A DNA stretch of 64,000 nt, taken from positions 617,001 to 681,000 of the forward strand of contig NZ_CP060202.1 of the NCBI RefSeq assembly GCF_014250515.1. The letters run 5' to 3'. The position numbers and the translations under genes were made by a program. The stretch is from Hymenobacter sediminicola (GTDB lineage Bacteria; Bacteroidota; Bacteroidia; Cytophagales; Hymenobacteraceae). The notes beneath the pieces are model-generated. The model searched no databases. It saw nothing but the letters and a program-made list of their open reading frames with translations, and was not told where the DNA came from. This document shows, piece after piece, positions 16,981-25,162 of this stretch (positions are counted from its first letter, which is position 1; the number at the start of each line of letters is the position of its first letter).

Positions 16981-19495
16981 ACGCTTCTATCTTGAACAGT
17001 TCTGTCGCGCGTACCGGCTCGTTGGTGCGTGTAATACCTTCTGCCACCACCCGGAACGAACCGGACCTGGTAGCACTACCAAACGAGACGGTAGCTACCC
17101 CGCTGGCATCGGTTTGCACGCTAGGATTCCAGTACAGCGTAGCACCCGAGCGAACGGCCGGGGTGGCATTGGCCTCGGCATTGGGAGCAGGAGTATAAAA
17201 CTCGCGTACGCGCTGCAGGCGGGGTGGGGCATACATCGGAGCCAGTACTGTAGGAGCAGGCTCTTCTCCTGGCCGATAGTTGGGGTTGCCATGCTTGGTA
17301 AGGAAAGCAATGGCACCCGAAGCTCCCCGCTCCCCAAAAATGGCGGCCGACCCAGGTTTCAGCACCTCAATAGCCTCGATATCCACCACGGGTATTGAGT
17401 TAATCATGTTGATGTCCGTCGGGATGCCATCAAGCAGAAACAGGGGTGTTGCAGTCGGCATGGTGGGCGCATCGCTGACCATGGGCCGGTTGCGGGAGTT
17501 GGTGCTTTGCTGCATAGCTGGTGCCATCTGGGTCTGGCTGGAACTGCTTTTGCCGCGCATCGTTATCCGTACGTTGTCCTGGTTGGCAACTACAGTGAGG
17601 CCCGCCACGCGCCCCTGCAGCACCTGCACTACATCTTTGTAGCTGCCGATTCCGGCAATGTCCTTGGTCAGAATGGTAGCATCGGGCCGGCCGTAGATGC
17701 GGCGGTTATCTGGCCGGGTAGCCTGCGGAGCACGGTCCTGCACGACCACCTCGTTCAGCAGGATGTTTTTATCGCGCATGCTCACGGTGTTGCGGCCACC
17801 CACAGTCTGGAACTTCAGCGCCGAGCTGTCGGCGGCCCATGGCCACAGTGCCGCGCCCGAAGCTGCAATGGCAGGCAGTTTGTCGTCCAGCACCAGTTGC
17901 GGATGCTTGACGCTCTTGGTCGGCAGCGCCACCACCCGCACCGCCGCCGAATCCTGCCCCGAAAAGCCGGAGAACGTGAAGCGGCCTTCCGCGTCCGTCA
18001 GGGTCTGATACGATTTGGAAGGGCGGAAGCTGGTGAGCACAACGGCAGCCTCGGCAAGTGGCTCCATGCGCTTGCCCAGCACCTGCCCGCTCATGCTCAG
18101 GCTTTGCTCACGGGCATAAGGCATCGGGCTCCACTGGTCGGCTAGCAGCGCCTTCCACACAAAACGGCGCCACCCTTGGGTGAGCAGCAAATCGTCGAGG
18201 GCGCGGGTAGTAGTGGGAGTTGTAGTCGCGAAATAATAGCCAGGCTGCTCTACAACACCCTGCAGGTCAGAAGTCAGGAGCAGGCTGCTCCGAATATCGG
18301 TGGCGTTGCGTAGCTGCGACGTACCAGCAACGTCCGTAACGGCCAGCGAGAAGCTGCCTGCCAAGGGCTTGCCGGCTGCATCCTGAGCGGCTACACGCAG
18401 CGTTACGCTTTCCTGGGGACCGTAGGTTTTCTTGGTGGGCTGCACTGTGAGGCGGGCGCCGGTACCGGGGGCACTGAAGGCCAGCCGCTCACAGCAGGCC
18501 ACCTGCTGCCCATCGAACACAGTAAAATGCAGAATGCCGGCCGGCAGCTGGCTTTTGGGTACCAATACGGTCAGGGGTGCGGCAGTGCTCACCTCGGCCT
18601 GCGCGGCATGAGCCAGCGTGTCGCGCACGTGCGCCACCAACGCAATCCGTTCCGTAGGTGCTTCGCCGGCAGCAGCCTTGCGCCGGATTACTACCTGAAA
18701 CGCATCAGCTTTCTCCTGCACCTGCAGCGTGAATCCGGCAGGTTGGGCAGCCGGCAACTCGTAGGTGGCCTCCTGGCCGCTGGGGTAGCGCACCTTAGCA
18801 GAGTACCGGTGGCCAGCAGTGGGCTGCAGCTCAAAACGGCCCATGCCTAGGTGATGAGTGCGGAGCTGGCTCACCACAGTACCTTTCTCGTCCTGCACGG
18901 TGCCGTTCACGCTGATGCCGCGCCCATCGGGGCCGGTGGCTTTGAAGGCAACTACGCTTGGTAAGCCGGCTATCAGTTCGCCACCTTCCGGGAAGAACTG
19001 AACCTGAGCACCGGCAGACGTTTTTTCCGGCTGCTTGGGGGCAGAACCAGCCGCCGATGCCAATATGGGGAGTGTCCGGGTGAAGAAATAATCGGGTGTG
19101 TTGCGCATCCAGTTGGTGTAGGCCCGCACAGTGTACACGCCCTCGGGGAGGTTGCCGGGCAGGGAGTAGCTGCCTGGGGCTCCACCGGCCTGTACAGCCA
19201 GCGTCTGGTGCACTAGCAGCCTCTGGTCGGGCCCAATCAGATCCACATACAGCACCTGACTTACGCTGTCGGCCTGCTGAGGTGCCTCAGCCACTACATA
19301 GCCTTTGAACCAGAGCGTTTCACCGGCATTATAGACGTCTTTATCAAACTGCAGGTATACTTTTTCAGGACTCGTAAGCGTGTAAAAGCGCTTCAGCTGC
19401 GCCGCTATGCGCTGGGTAAACTCATCAGCTGGTGCAGTAAAAGAGACAAGAACGGCTAACGTCGCCGCAGCCCACAACGGGCGCCGATAGTTCAT
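16973..19495 (-). CDS. MG2-domain protein with TonB plug but no beta-barrel
   Basis: 840 residues with a signal peptide ending near residue 23. The early part, PEKVYLQFDKDVYNAGETLWF, is an alpha-2-macroglobulin-type MG2 start, and NLPEGVYTVRAYTNWMRN follows. Near residues 470-520 a carboxypeptidase-regulatory-like segment is visible (VLGKRMEPLAEAAVVL). A TonB receptor plug comes late: VVQVLQGRVAGLTVV, TPLFLLDGIP and VEVLKPGSAAIFGERGASGA-like text. The protein ends about 110 residues later, far too short for a 22-strand barrel. Such plug-only proteins are known in Bacteroidetes; their job is unclear. A near-consensus promoter box TATACTTG lies at 19527-19534 on the minus strand. Confidence 0.8.
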   Translation of the reverse strand: MNYRRPLWAAATLAVLVSFTAPADEFTQRIAAQLKRFYTLTSPEKVYLQFDKDVYNAGETLWFKGYVVAEAPQQADSVSQVLYVDLIGPDQRLLVHQTLAVQAGGAPGSYSLPGNLPEGVYTVRAYTNWMRNTPDYFFTRTLPILASAAGSAPKQPEKTSAGAQVQFFPEGGELIAGLPSVVAFKATGPDGRGISVNGTVQDEKGTVVSQLRTHHLGMGRFELQPTAGHRYSAKVRYPSGQEATYELPAAQPAGFTLQVQEKADAFQVVIRRKAAAGEAPTERIALVAHVRDTLAHAAQAEVSTAAPLTVLVPKSQLPAGILHFTVFDGQQVACCERLAFSAPGTGARLTVQPTKKTYGPQESVTLRVAAQDAAGKPLAGSFSLAVTDVAGTSQLRNATDIRSSLLLTSDLQGVVEQPGYYFATTTPTTTRALDDLLLTQGWRRFVWKALLADQWSPMPYAREQSLSMSGQVLGKRMEPLAEAAVVLTSFRPSKSYQTLTDAEGRFTFSGFSGQDSAAVRVVALPTKSVKHPQLVLDDKLPAIAASGAALWPWAADSSALKFQTVGGRNTVSMRDKNILLNEVVVQDRAPQATRPDNRRIYGRPDATILTKDIAGIGSYKDVVQVLQGRVAGLTVVANQDNVRITMRGKSSSSQTQMAPAMQQSTNSRNRPMVSDAPTMPTATPLFLLDGIPTDINMINSIPVVDIEAIEVLKPGSAAIFGERGASGAIAFLTKHGNPNYRPGEEPAPTVLAPMYAPPRLQRVREFYTPAPNAEANATPAVRSGATLYWNPSVQTDASGVATVSFGSATRSGSFRVVAEGITRTNEPVRATELFKIEASK

Positions 19496-19815
19496 AGGAC
19501 AGGAGTTAGGAAGGGATAGACAGACACAAGTATACAGGTATTGCCAGAGAGTTTGTGGGCGGTATTCATGGTCCGTTTAGCCAGCCTGATTTGCCGGTTG
19601 TCGGGCTGGTGAGCTACCCGCCTGAATCGTCAGAATACTACTTAGTTAAGGGGCTGCTAGAGTCTATTGATTGTGCTATATAGTATTCAGTATCAAGCTC
19701 ATCGGTATGATGGAAATGCCAAAACCTTGTACCCATTAAGATGCGTCACTTGCCAACGCGCCGCCGAAAGGTGCGTATGAGAAGACATCATTCGTCTTTA
19801 TCCAATCCTGATTCC
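19496..19815. other. 320-bp divergent intergenic region
   Basis: It contains the probable minus-strand promoter of the MG2 gene (box at 19527-19534) and the leader of the small secreted protein. I see no RNA gene, repeat or convincing further ORF. Confidence 0.5.
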
Positions 19816-20112
19816 ATGAAAAATTTCCTCGCCTTCGCCGCTGCTTTCGCCCTGAGCGTTACTGCTGCCTCTGCCCAGACTATGCCCCAAAGCACGCCTA
19901 CGCCTAGCGGCAGCGTGAGCCCACAGTCGTCGCCACCGGCGCAGGCTCCGGGGTCGTTGGGCACGTTGCCTTCCAGCAACACCCAGCCTGCCAGCGAGCA
20001 GTCGACCCTGACACCCGGCAACAGCCAAGACACCCGCCGTACCAAGGAGATGAAAAAGCCGCGTGCCAAGAAGAAAATGAAGTCCACTTCTACCAGCGGT
20101 TCATCGTACTAG
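19816..20112 (+). CDS. Small secreted Ser/Pro-rich protein with basic tail
   Basis: 98 residues from ATG 19816. A clear signal peptide (MKNFLAFAAAFALSVTAASA, cleaved after Ala-20) precedes a low-complexity Pro/Ser/Thr segment and a strongly basic tail (KKPRAKKKMKS). The upstream in-frame ATG at 19741 would put an Arg-rich leader before the signal peptide and is rejected. No family is recognised; it may bind acidic polymers or peptidoglycan, which is a guess. Confidence 0.65.
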   Translation: MKNFLAFAAAFALSVTAASAQTMPQSTPTPSGSVSPQSSPPAQAPGSLGTLPSSNTQPASEQSTLTPGNSQDTRRTKEMKKPRAKKKMKSTSTSGSSY

Positions 20113-20134
20113 AGTCCTTCTGATTCTGACAACA

Positions 20135-20173
20135 AAGGGCTGCCTCCAAGCGAGGCAGCCCTTTTTGTTTTTG
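20135..20173. terminator. Rho-independent terminator
   Basis: AAAGGGCTGCCTC and GAGGCAGCCCTTT form a 13-bp stem with a CAAGC loop, followed by TTGTTTTT on the plus strand. It lies between convergent genes. Confidence 0.85.
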
Positions 20174-20202
20174 TGCGGAGCTGGTACTGCGGCCACGCTT
20201 CT

Positions 20203-21189
20203 CTACAGATACCACGCGCCGGCAGGAGCCAGCGCAACGCCCACGGCTGCGCCGACGGGTAAGTCTGTGGCGGCGGTTTTCGCCGTCACGCGGGTGCGCA
20301 GCAGCGCCACTTCCACTTCCGAATAGCTCCCGAAAAACCGTACTGCCCGCACCGTACCCGGCACAGCAGCCTCTGTGGATGCTGGCAACAGGCGCAAGCT
20401 TTCCGGCCGGATGAGCAGCGGCTTGCGGCGGGGCGCGAGACCCGCCAGCTCGGCAAACGCCGTAGCGGCTGCCCCACGCAGCAGGTTGTAGTCGCCAAAG
20501 AGGCCCGCCACATATTCATTCGTGGGCTGAGCATATACCTGCCGGGGCGGCCCTTGCTGCACCAGCTGGCCCTGTTGCAGCACCAGCAGCGTATCGGCCC
20601 AGGAAAGCGTGTCGGCTGGATCATGCGACACCAGAATGCAGGTCAGGCGCAGTTGCTCCCCGATGTCGTCAATTACGGTTTTCAGGAGCTGCTTGTGCCC
20701 CCGATCTAAGTTGGAAAACGGCTCGTCGAGCAGCAGCAGCTTCGGCGACGAAAGCAGCAGCCGGGCCAGCGCAATCCGCTGCCGCTCGCCACCCGAAACC
20801 TGGTCGGTACGGCGCTCCAGCAAATGGCCGATGCGGCACAACTCATATAGCTTCTGGCTTTCGGCGGCGGGCAGCTTGCTGGCGTAGCGCAGCACCTGCT
20901 CCACGCGCAGGGAGTGAGGCAGCTCGGAGTGCTGTGACAGATACGCTACGCCCGGATGCCCCGGCACCAGTACTTCTTGCGGGCCTTTCACGCGTTGGCC
21001 GTCAAACAGCACAGTTCCGGCTTGGGGCTGCGCCAGTCCGGCCACCACCTGCAGCAGCGTGCTTTTGCCGGCCCCCGTTTCGCCGGCTATGGCCAGCTTC
21101 TCAAACTCCCGCTGCTGAAAACTGATGTGCTGCAACGCGAAGTCCCCTCTTTCCTGCAACGATATTCCCGAAACGCGCAATAAGCTCAT
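20203..21189 (-). CDS. Orphan ABC transporter ATPase (PotA/FbpC type with TOBE-like tail)
   Basis: 328 residues. Walker A GETGAGKST, Q-loop VAYLSQHSE, signature VSGGERQRIALARLLL, Walker B LLLLDEPFSNLD and H-loop VSHDPADTLSWAD are all intact. After about residue 230 a TOBE-type extension follows (LLIRPESLRLLP, VRAVRFFGSYSEVEV), as in importers of iron, spermidine or molybdate. No permease or binding protein is adjacent, so the partner and substrate are unknown. Confidence 0.85.
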   Translation of the reverse strand: MSLLRVSGISLQERGDFALQHISFQQREFEKLAIAGETGAGKSTLLQVVAGLAQPQAGTVLFDGQRVKGPQEVLVPGHPGVAYLSQHSELPHSLRVEQVLRYASKLPAAESQKLYELCRIGHLLERRTDQVSGGERQRIALARLLLSSPKLLLLDEPFSNLDRGHKQLLKTVIDDIGEQLRLTCILVSHDPADTLSWADTLLVLQQGQLVQQGPPRQVYAQPTNEYVAGLFGDYNLLRGAAATAFAELAGLAPRRKPLLIRPESLRLLPASTEAAVPGTVRAVRFFGSYSEVEVALLRTRVTAKTAATDLPVGAAVGVALAPAGAWYL

Positions 21190-21283
21190 AAGTACCCGCT
21201 TGCTAACCTGTGGGCAACCTCTGCCCGCCCCGCAAAGCTACGCCGTTCAGCCCCGCACCCTACGGGGGCAGCTGTACGGTAGC

Positions 21284-21784
21284 TCAGGTTAGCGGCAGGC
21301 AATGGGCGGGGCCGGTGTGGTAGGCCAGGCGCTGGCAGGCAATTTCCACGCGTGCCACTTTCTGCTCATCAGTAGGGGCGGCGGCCACCCACGCCACCCA
21401 GGCTTGCTGGTCGGCGGCGGGCAGCTGCTGATAGGTGGCCAGGGCGGCTGGCACTTCGGCCAGGCATTCCGCAAAGTCCTCGGCCGATACCGAAAGTGGT
21501 GCATCCTCGTCGGCGCAGAGCAACAGTAGCTGCACCACGTCGCCGGCTTCCTTGCCGAGTTGCTTGCGGATGGCGGCGCGCACTGGCAGAAACAGCCGGC
21601 CCTTGCCCATCGACATCAGGTTGGCGTTGTAGAGCACGAAATCATCAATCTGCCCGCTCACCCGCAGCTGGTTGAACCACGACTTGGGGGCCGACACCGT
21701 GGCCGGCAGCGGCGCATACGTCCAGCCGCCTTTGCCGGAGAATTTCTCTAGTTTCACCTCGGCGTTGAAGAGTTCGATGGGCAT
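21284..21784 (-). CDS. DUF1905/YdeI-like protein
   Basis: 166 residues. The first part (GKGGWTYAPLP, FNQLRVSGQIDDFVLYNANL, GRLFLPVRAAIRKQLGKEAG) is the DUF1905 barrel. The rest (AEVPAALATYQQLPAADQQA, WVAAAPTDEQKVARVEIA) is the YdeI/OmpD-associated helical domain. Family members are loosely tied to stress or bacteriocin protection; the molecular role is unknown. It is divergent from the SGNH hydrolase gene. Confidence 0.75.
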   Translation of the reverse strand: MPIELFNAEVKLEKFSGKGGWTYAPLPATVSAPKSWFNQLRVSGQIDDFVLYNANLMSMGKGRLFLPVRAAIRKQLGKEAGDVVQLLLLCADEDAPLSVSAEDFAECLAEVPAALATYQQLPAADQQAWVAWVAAAPTDEQKVARVEIACQRLAYHTGPAHCLPLT

Positions 21785-21913
21785 AGGGCTGGCCGCCTGG
21801 CAGTTTAGCTACTGCAAATACAACAGAATTTGTGCAGCCTGCCACATGTCGCCGTTACCTTCTTCTGACAACCTGTTTTTCGTGAGGCCCGGCCCTCTTT
21901 AGCTGTTTCCCCT

Positions 21914-22606
21914 ATGCTGTATCTGATGCGTCGAGTAGTGATAATAGGTGGCTTCTGGCTGACAACCCTAGGGGCTAGCTGGGCGCAGTCGGCGGCTGTG
22001 CCTCCGCTCAACCCCGCCCAGTGGACCGACGAGTTGCGCGCCTTTGCCCGCCAGGACAGCCTCACGCCGCCGCCTGCCCGGCCCATCCTGTTCTACGGCA
22101 GCTCCTCGGTGCGCAAATGGACAACGTTGCGCGAGGATTTGCCTGGCCGCCCGGCACTCAACCGCGGCTTCGGCGGCTCCCGCTTTCCCGACGCCCTGCA
22201 CTTCTTCGATAAGCTGGTGGTGGCTTACAATCCGCGCCAAGTGGTGCTCTACGAGGGCGACAACGACATCAATGCCGGGGCCACGCCGCAGGAGGTGTTC
22301 CAATCGTTTCTGGCATTTGAGCAGCTGATGCAGCAGAAGCTGCCGAAGGTGCCGCTGACATTTCTGGCCATCAAGCCCAGTCCGTCGCGCTGGGCGCTCT
22401 ACCCTCAGATGCAGGAAGCCAACCGCCTTATCCGGGAGTACGTGGCCGCGCACCCCAAGCGCCTGCGCTACCTCGATACCGCCACCCCGCTGCTCGGCCC
22501 CAACGGCCGCCCCCAGCCGCAGTTCTACGAGTCCGACAGCCTCCACCTAACCCCCGCCGGCTATGCGGTGTGGAAGCAGGTAGTAGGGAAGGTGCTGAAA
22601 AAGTAG
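21914..22606 (+). CDS. Secreted SGNH/GDSL-type hydrolase
   Basis: 230 residues with a signal peptide; the in-frame ATG at 21926 is an equally plausible start. Block I is ILFYGSSSVRKW (nucleophile Ser), block II NRGFGGSRFPD (oxyanion Gly), block III YEGDNDIN (oxyanion Asn), and block V YESDSLHLTPAGY (catalytic Asp-xx-His). These esterases remove acyl groups from carbohydrates or lipids in the periplasm; the substrate is not known. Confidence 0.85.
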   Translation: MLYLMRRVVIIGGFWLTTLGASWAQSAAVPPLNPAQWTDELRAFARQDSLTPPPARPILFYGSSSVRKWTTLREDLPGRPALNRGFGGSRFPDALHFFDKLVVAYNPRQVVLYEGDNDINAGATPQEVFQSFLAFEQLMQQKLPKVPLTFLAIKPSPSRWALYPQMQEANRLIREYVAAHPKRLRYLDTATPLLGPNGRPQPQFYESDSLHLTPAGYAVWKQVVGKVLKK

Positions 22607-22629
22607 CTGCCGGTGCGCGGCCTGCTGTG

Positions 22630-23262
22630 CTACAGCCGGCAGAGCGCCGATTCCAGTTGGCCACTGCGGAAAGCCGCCAGCACCCGGTAAGGCCGCGACG
22701 AACGGCTAAAGGCACAGGGTGAGCAGGGAGCCGGACGCTGGTTTTTTAGGAAGCGGATGGCCTTATCGTTCTGCACGTAGATTCGCTCATCGTTGGTGGT
22801 TTCCGGCTCCCCAGCGGGGCCACCGGTATAGGTTTCGTAGAAGAAGATAAGCTTCCCGGCCTGGTAATAATACTCGGAGACGGTAGACCCATCCCCCAGA
22901 AAGCCCCAGTTGATGAGGATTTTGACCACCTGGCCTTTCTCTGAGTAGAACGTCACCGTGCCATCTGTGTCGCAACGGAACGGCCGCTTTACGCTGTCCA
23001 GCGGGGCGGCGTTGATGCGGCTGAACTCGCGGCGAATGGCCAGCACGGCCGCTTCGTGTGTCAGGTCTGCCGCGGGGTGGGCCGTGCTGGGTGGAGTAGG
23101 GGAGTTGGCCGGTATCTTTGGTGCGGCGGGCTCTGGCGGGCGTTGCGGCAGGGCCTGGACTTGCTCCGTGGGTTGGTTGCCTTCCTGGCAGGCCGCTAAC
23201 GCCAAGAAACAGCCCAGAAGTGAGGCTAGCAGTGAGGCGGAAACCGCGGGGCGCTTTTTCAT
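22630..23262 (-). CDS. Lipoprotein of unknown function
   Basis: About 210 residues from ATG 23262, preceded by AATTAGG as a possible ribosome site. FLALAACQEG is a lipobox. A Pro-rich linker precedes a domain with GTVTFYSEKGQVVKILINWG and YYYQAGKLIFFYETYTGGPA, which I do not assign to a family. The beginning of the frame upstream of 23262 has no signal-like features. Confidence 0.65.
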   Translation of the reverse strand: MKKRPAVSASLLASLLGCFLALAACQEGNQPTEQVQALPQRPPEPAAPKIPANSPTPPSTAHPAADLTHEAAVLAIRREFSRINAAPLDSVKRPFRCDTDGTVTFYSEKGQVVKILINWGFLGDGSTVSEYYYQAGKLIFFYETYTGGPAGEPETTNDERIYVQNDKAIRFLKNQRPAPCSPCAFSRSSRPYRVLAAFRSGQLESALCRL

Positions 23263-23483
23263 CCTAATTAACTTTACGTGAAGTGTTTTCGGTGGGCAAC
23301 CGACAACCTGTTCTCGGAGCCGCTTAACAAAAGCCATGAGGGTGCTGCCCCATTACGTTGCCGCCGGACACGCCCACGCCCGGCACATAAGCCGTCAGTT
23401 TATGCCTGACCCATAGGTATTCCGGCAGCCACGCCAGCCGCTTACTGTAACTGGCTCGGTAGTCACGAAACGGTAACTACTGC

Positions 23484-23912
23484 TTAGCCTTTGTTCACGT
23501 GCTGTATGATAGCCGGCAGGTTTTCAATGGGAGAGTACCAGCCATTCAGTTCGTTAAACCGCACCCCGTACACGCCTTGCGCAGCGAGAGCCAGCAGGTA
23601 GTCAATGGCCTTTTGCGTGTCAGTGGATATCACCAGCACGTTGCCGCTTTCATCGATAAACCCGCCGTTGGGGATAGTTCTGGCGTACTCCTGCGCCCGT
23701 TGCCTGTCCGTAAACAGGAATACCCAGGGCTTGCCATCCATAACCCCCACAAATGGTTTTCGGTCTTCGATATGTGCCGTTTGCCGCGTGATAAAATGCC
23801 ATTGCGGCAAGCTGAGAGCCGCTTTCCACAAGGCGGAAAGGTCGTCAGTTCTTCCGGAACTTTTGGCTTGCGCTAAAAGCCGGTCAATATCCTCGTGGGC
23901 AGATGAGTCCAT
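23484..23912 (-). CDS. Uncharacterised cytoplasmic protein (SseB-N-like)
   Basis: 142 residues starting MDSSAHEDIDRLLAQAKSSG. The order of a small helical N-terminus, PWVFLFTDRQRAQEYARTIP and IDYLLALAAQGVYGVRFNEL recalls SseB N-terminal-like proteins, which are often immunity or enhanced-serine-sensitivity factors. No polymorphic toxin is adjacent. The assignment is weak. Confidence 0.55.
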   Translation of the reverse strand: MDSSAHEDIDRLLAQAKSSGRTDDLSALWKAALSLPQWHFITRQTAHIEDRKPFVGVMDGKPWVFLFTDRQRAQEYARTIPNGGFIDESGNVLVISTDTQKAIDYLLALAAQGVYGVRFNELNGWYSPIENLPAIIQHVNKG

Positions 23913-24027
23913 AGGTCCTTGTTAGAGTGCCATTAAAGCGCTTACTGCGGTTGACATACTACGTGTAGGGCCTTTAGTTGTGCGCACAGTTGCTTGGAGA
24001 GGATTAATGAAGTCAGAAAGTAGGGAA

Positions 24028-24999
24028 TTAAAATGCCACAGCGGGAGAAACTTGCTGCAGACTTATCGGCACCAGTTTCAGCAGATACAGCGCATTGGCA
24101 ATACAAGCGGGGGCACTGTAATTGGTATACAAGAACAGCGGCTTGTTCTGATAAGTGAAGGTGCTGCTGCTCAGGCCTGCTTTCGGCTTCTGTACGGAAA
24201 GCAAGGCTGTTTTCTTACCTGCTTTGTCAGGATAGGGAAGTGTAATGGCTGGCTGTTGCGCTAGTACAAACTCCCCGACCTTATGCAAGATATCTTTCCA
24301 TGTTTTCAGCGCTACCACTGAGCCATCGGGTAGCCGTAGCTGTCTGGGTTTTTGGTTGGGTAAGTCAGGAAGCGTGTTGAGGTGAGTCAGCTCAATAAAT
24401 TCTGTTTGCACAACTGCTTCTTTCGGTAGCTTTGGCTGCTTGGTAGCTTTGACAACAACCGGAGAAGCAACAGCTGCTTCCAGTGCTGAAGGCGTAGGGA
24501 GATTGATGCCATAACCACTCTGCGCGGCGTCCAGCCACTGGATTAAGTGCAAAGCGGCAGGAAGCAGGTCGTTTTCAGCCAAAGAGAAGGTAGTGGCTTC
24601 CGTGTTGCCTTTGTGCAGGTTGGAGTAGCAATGCCAGTGCAGGCCATCGGTGATGAATACGGTTTGCACTTTGAATCCCAACGCGTAGCCCAATACTTTG
24701 CTCACGTAGCCGTGTTTGTCGAGGCTGGCCCCGAGGCATTTTGCCTCTACTACCAGGCGCGGCTTGCCCTCCGAATCGTGTAGCAGATAATCTACGCGTA
24801 GCTCGCTGCCAATCGTTCGTTCCGGTTCCACCATCTGTACGTTGGCCGTATCCCAGCCCAGAGCGCGCAACACCGGGTCTATGAGGGCAGCACGCGTAGC
24901 TGCTTCGTTTTTGCGTAGTAAAGAAGCATTGGTTTCCGCACTGCTATAGACGGACTGCAAAACGGTATAAAGCGAAGCTAACGGACTCGTAAGGGACAT
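24028..24999 (-). CDS. Orphan HsdR N-terminal-type (HSDR_N_2) predicted nuclease
   Basis: 323 residues. The N-terminal part shows the restriction-endonuclease-like core of type I R subunits: LIDPVLRALGWD, then SELRVDYLLHD (catalytic Asp) and PRLVVEAKCLG (ExK). The C-terminal half (from about residue 185) carries RQLRLPDGSVVALKTWKDIL, similar to RAMA-like modules. No HsdM or HsdS gene and no helicase domain is near, so it is a stand-alone relative of unknown role rather than a restriction system. Confidence 0.75.
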   Translation of the reverse strand: MSLTSPLASLYTVLQSVYSSAETNASLLRKNEAATRAALIDPVLRALGWDTANVQMVEPERTIGSELRVDYLLHDSEGKPRLVVEAKCLGASLDKHGYVSKVLGYALGFKVQTVFITDGLHWHCYSNLHKGNTEATTFSLAENDLLPAALHLIQWLDAAQSGYGINLPTPSALEAAVASPVVVKATKQPKLPKEAVVQTEFIELTHLNTLPDLPNQKPRQLRLPDGSVVALKTWKDILHKVGEFVLAQQPAITLPYPDKAGKKTALLSVQKPKAGLSSSTFTYQNKPLFLYTNYSAPACIANALYLLKLVPISLQQVSPAVAF

Positions 25000-25095
25000 C
25001 GGACAACGGTAAAATGGCGTAGCACAATGTTAAGAATTTGCGGGCTCCCAATAGCTGTTGTTGGGATACTGGTTCCGCCTGCTCTCATTACCCCG

Positions 25096-25103
25096 TACCT
25101 TCG
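25096..25103 (+). promoter_or_regulatory. Probable -7 box of uvrA
   Basis: TACCTTCG matches TAnnTTTG at 7 of 8 bases, 59 bases ahead of the ATG chosen for uvrA. Confidence 0.4.
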
Positions 25104-25162
25104 CTACCCCAAACCGCAGCGGCAGGAAACCAAACCCCGGGCTGCAGCTGTTTACCCGTTCT

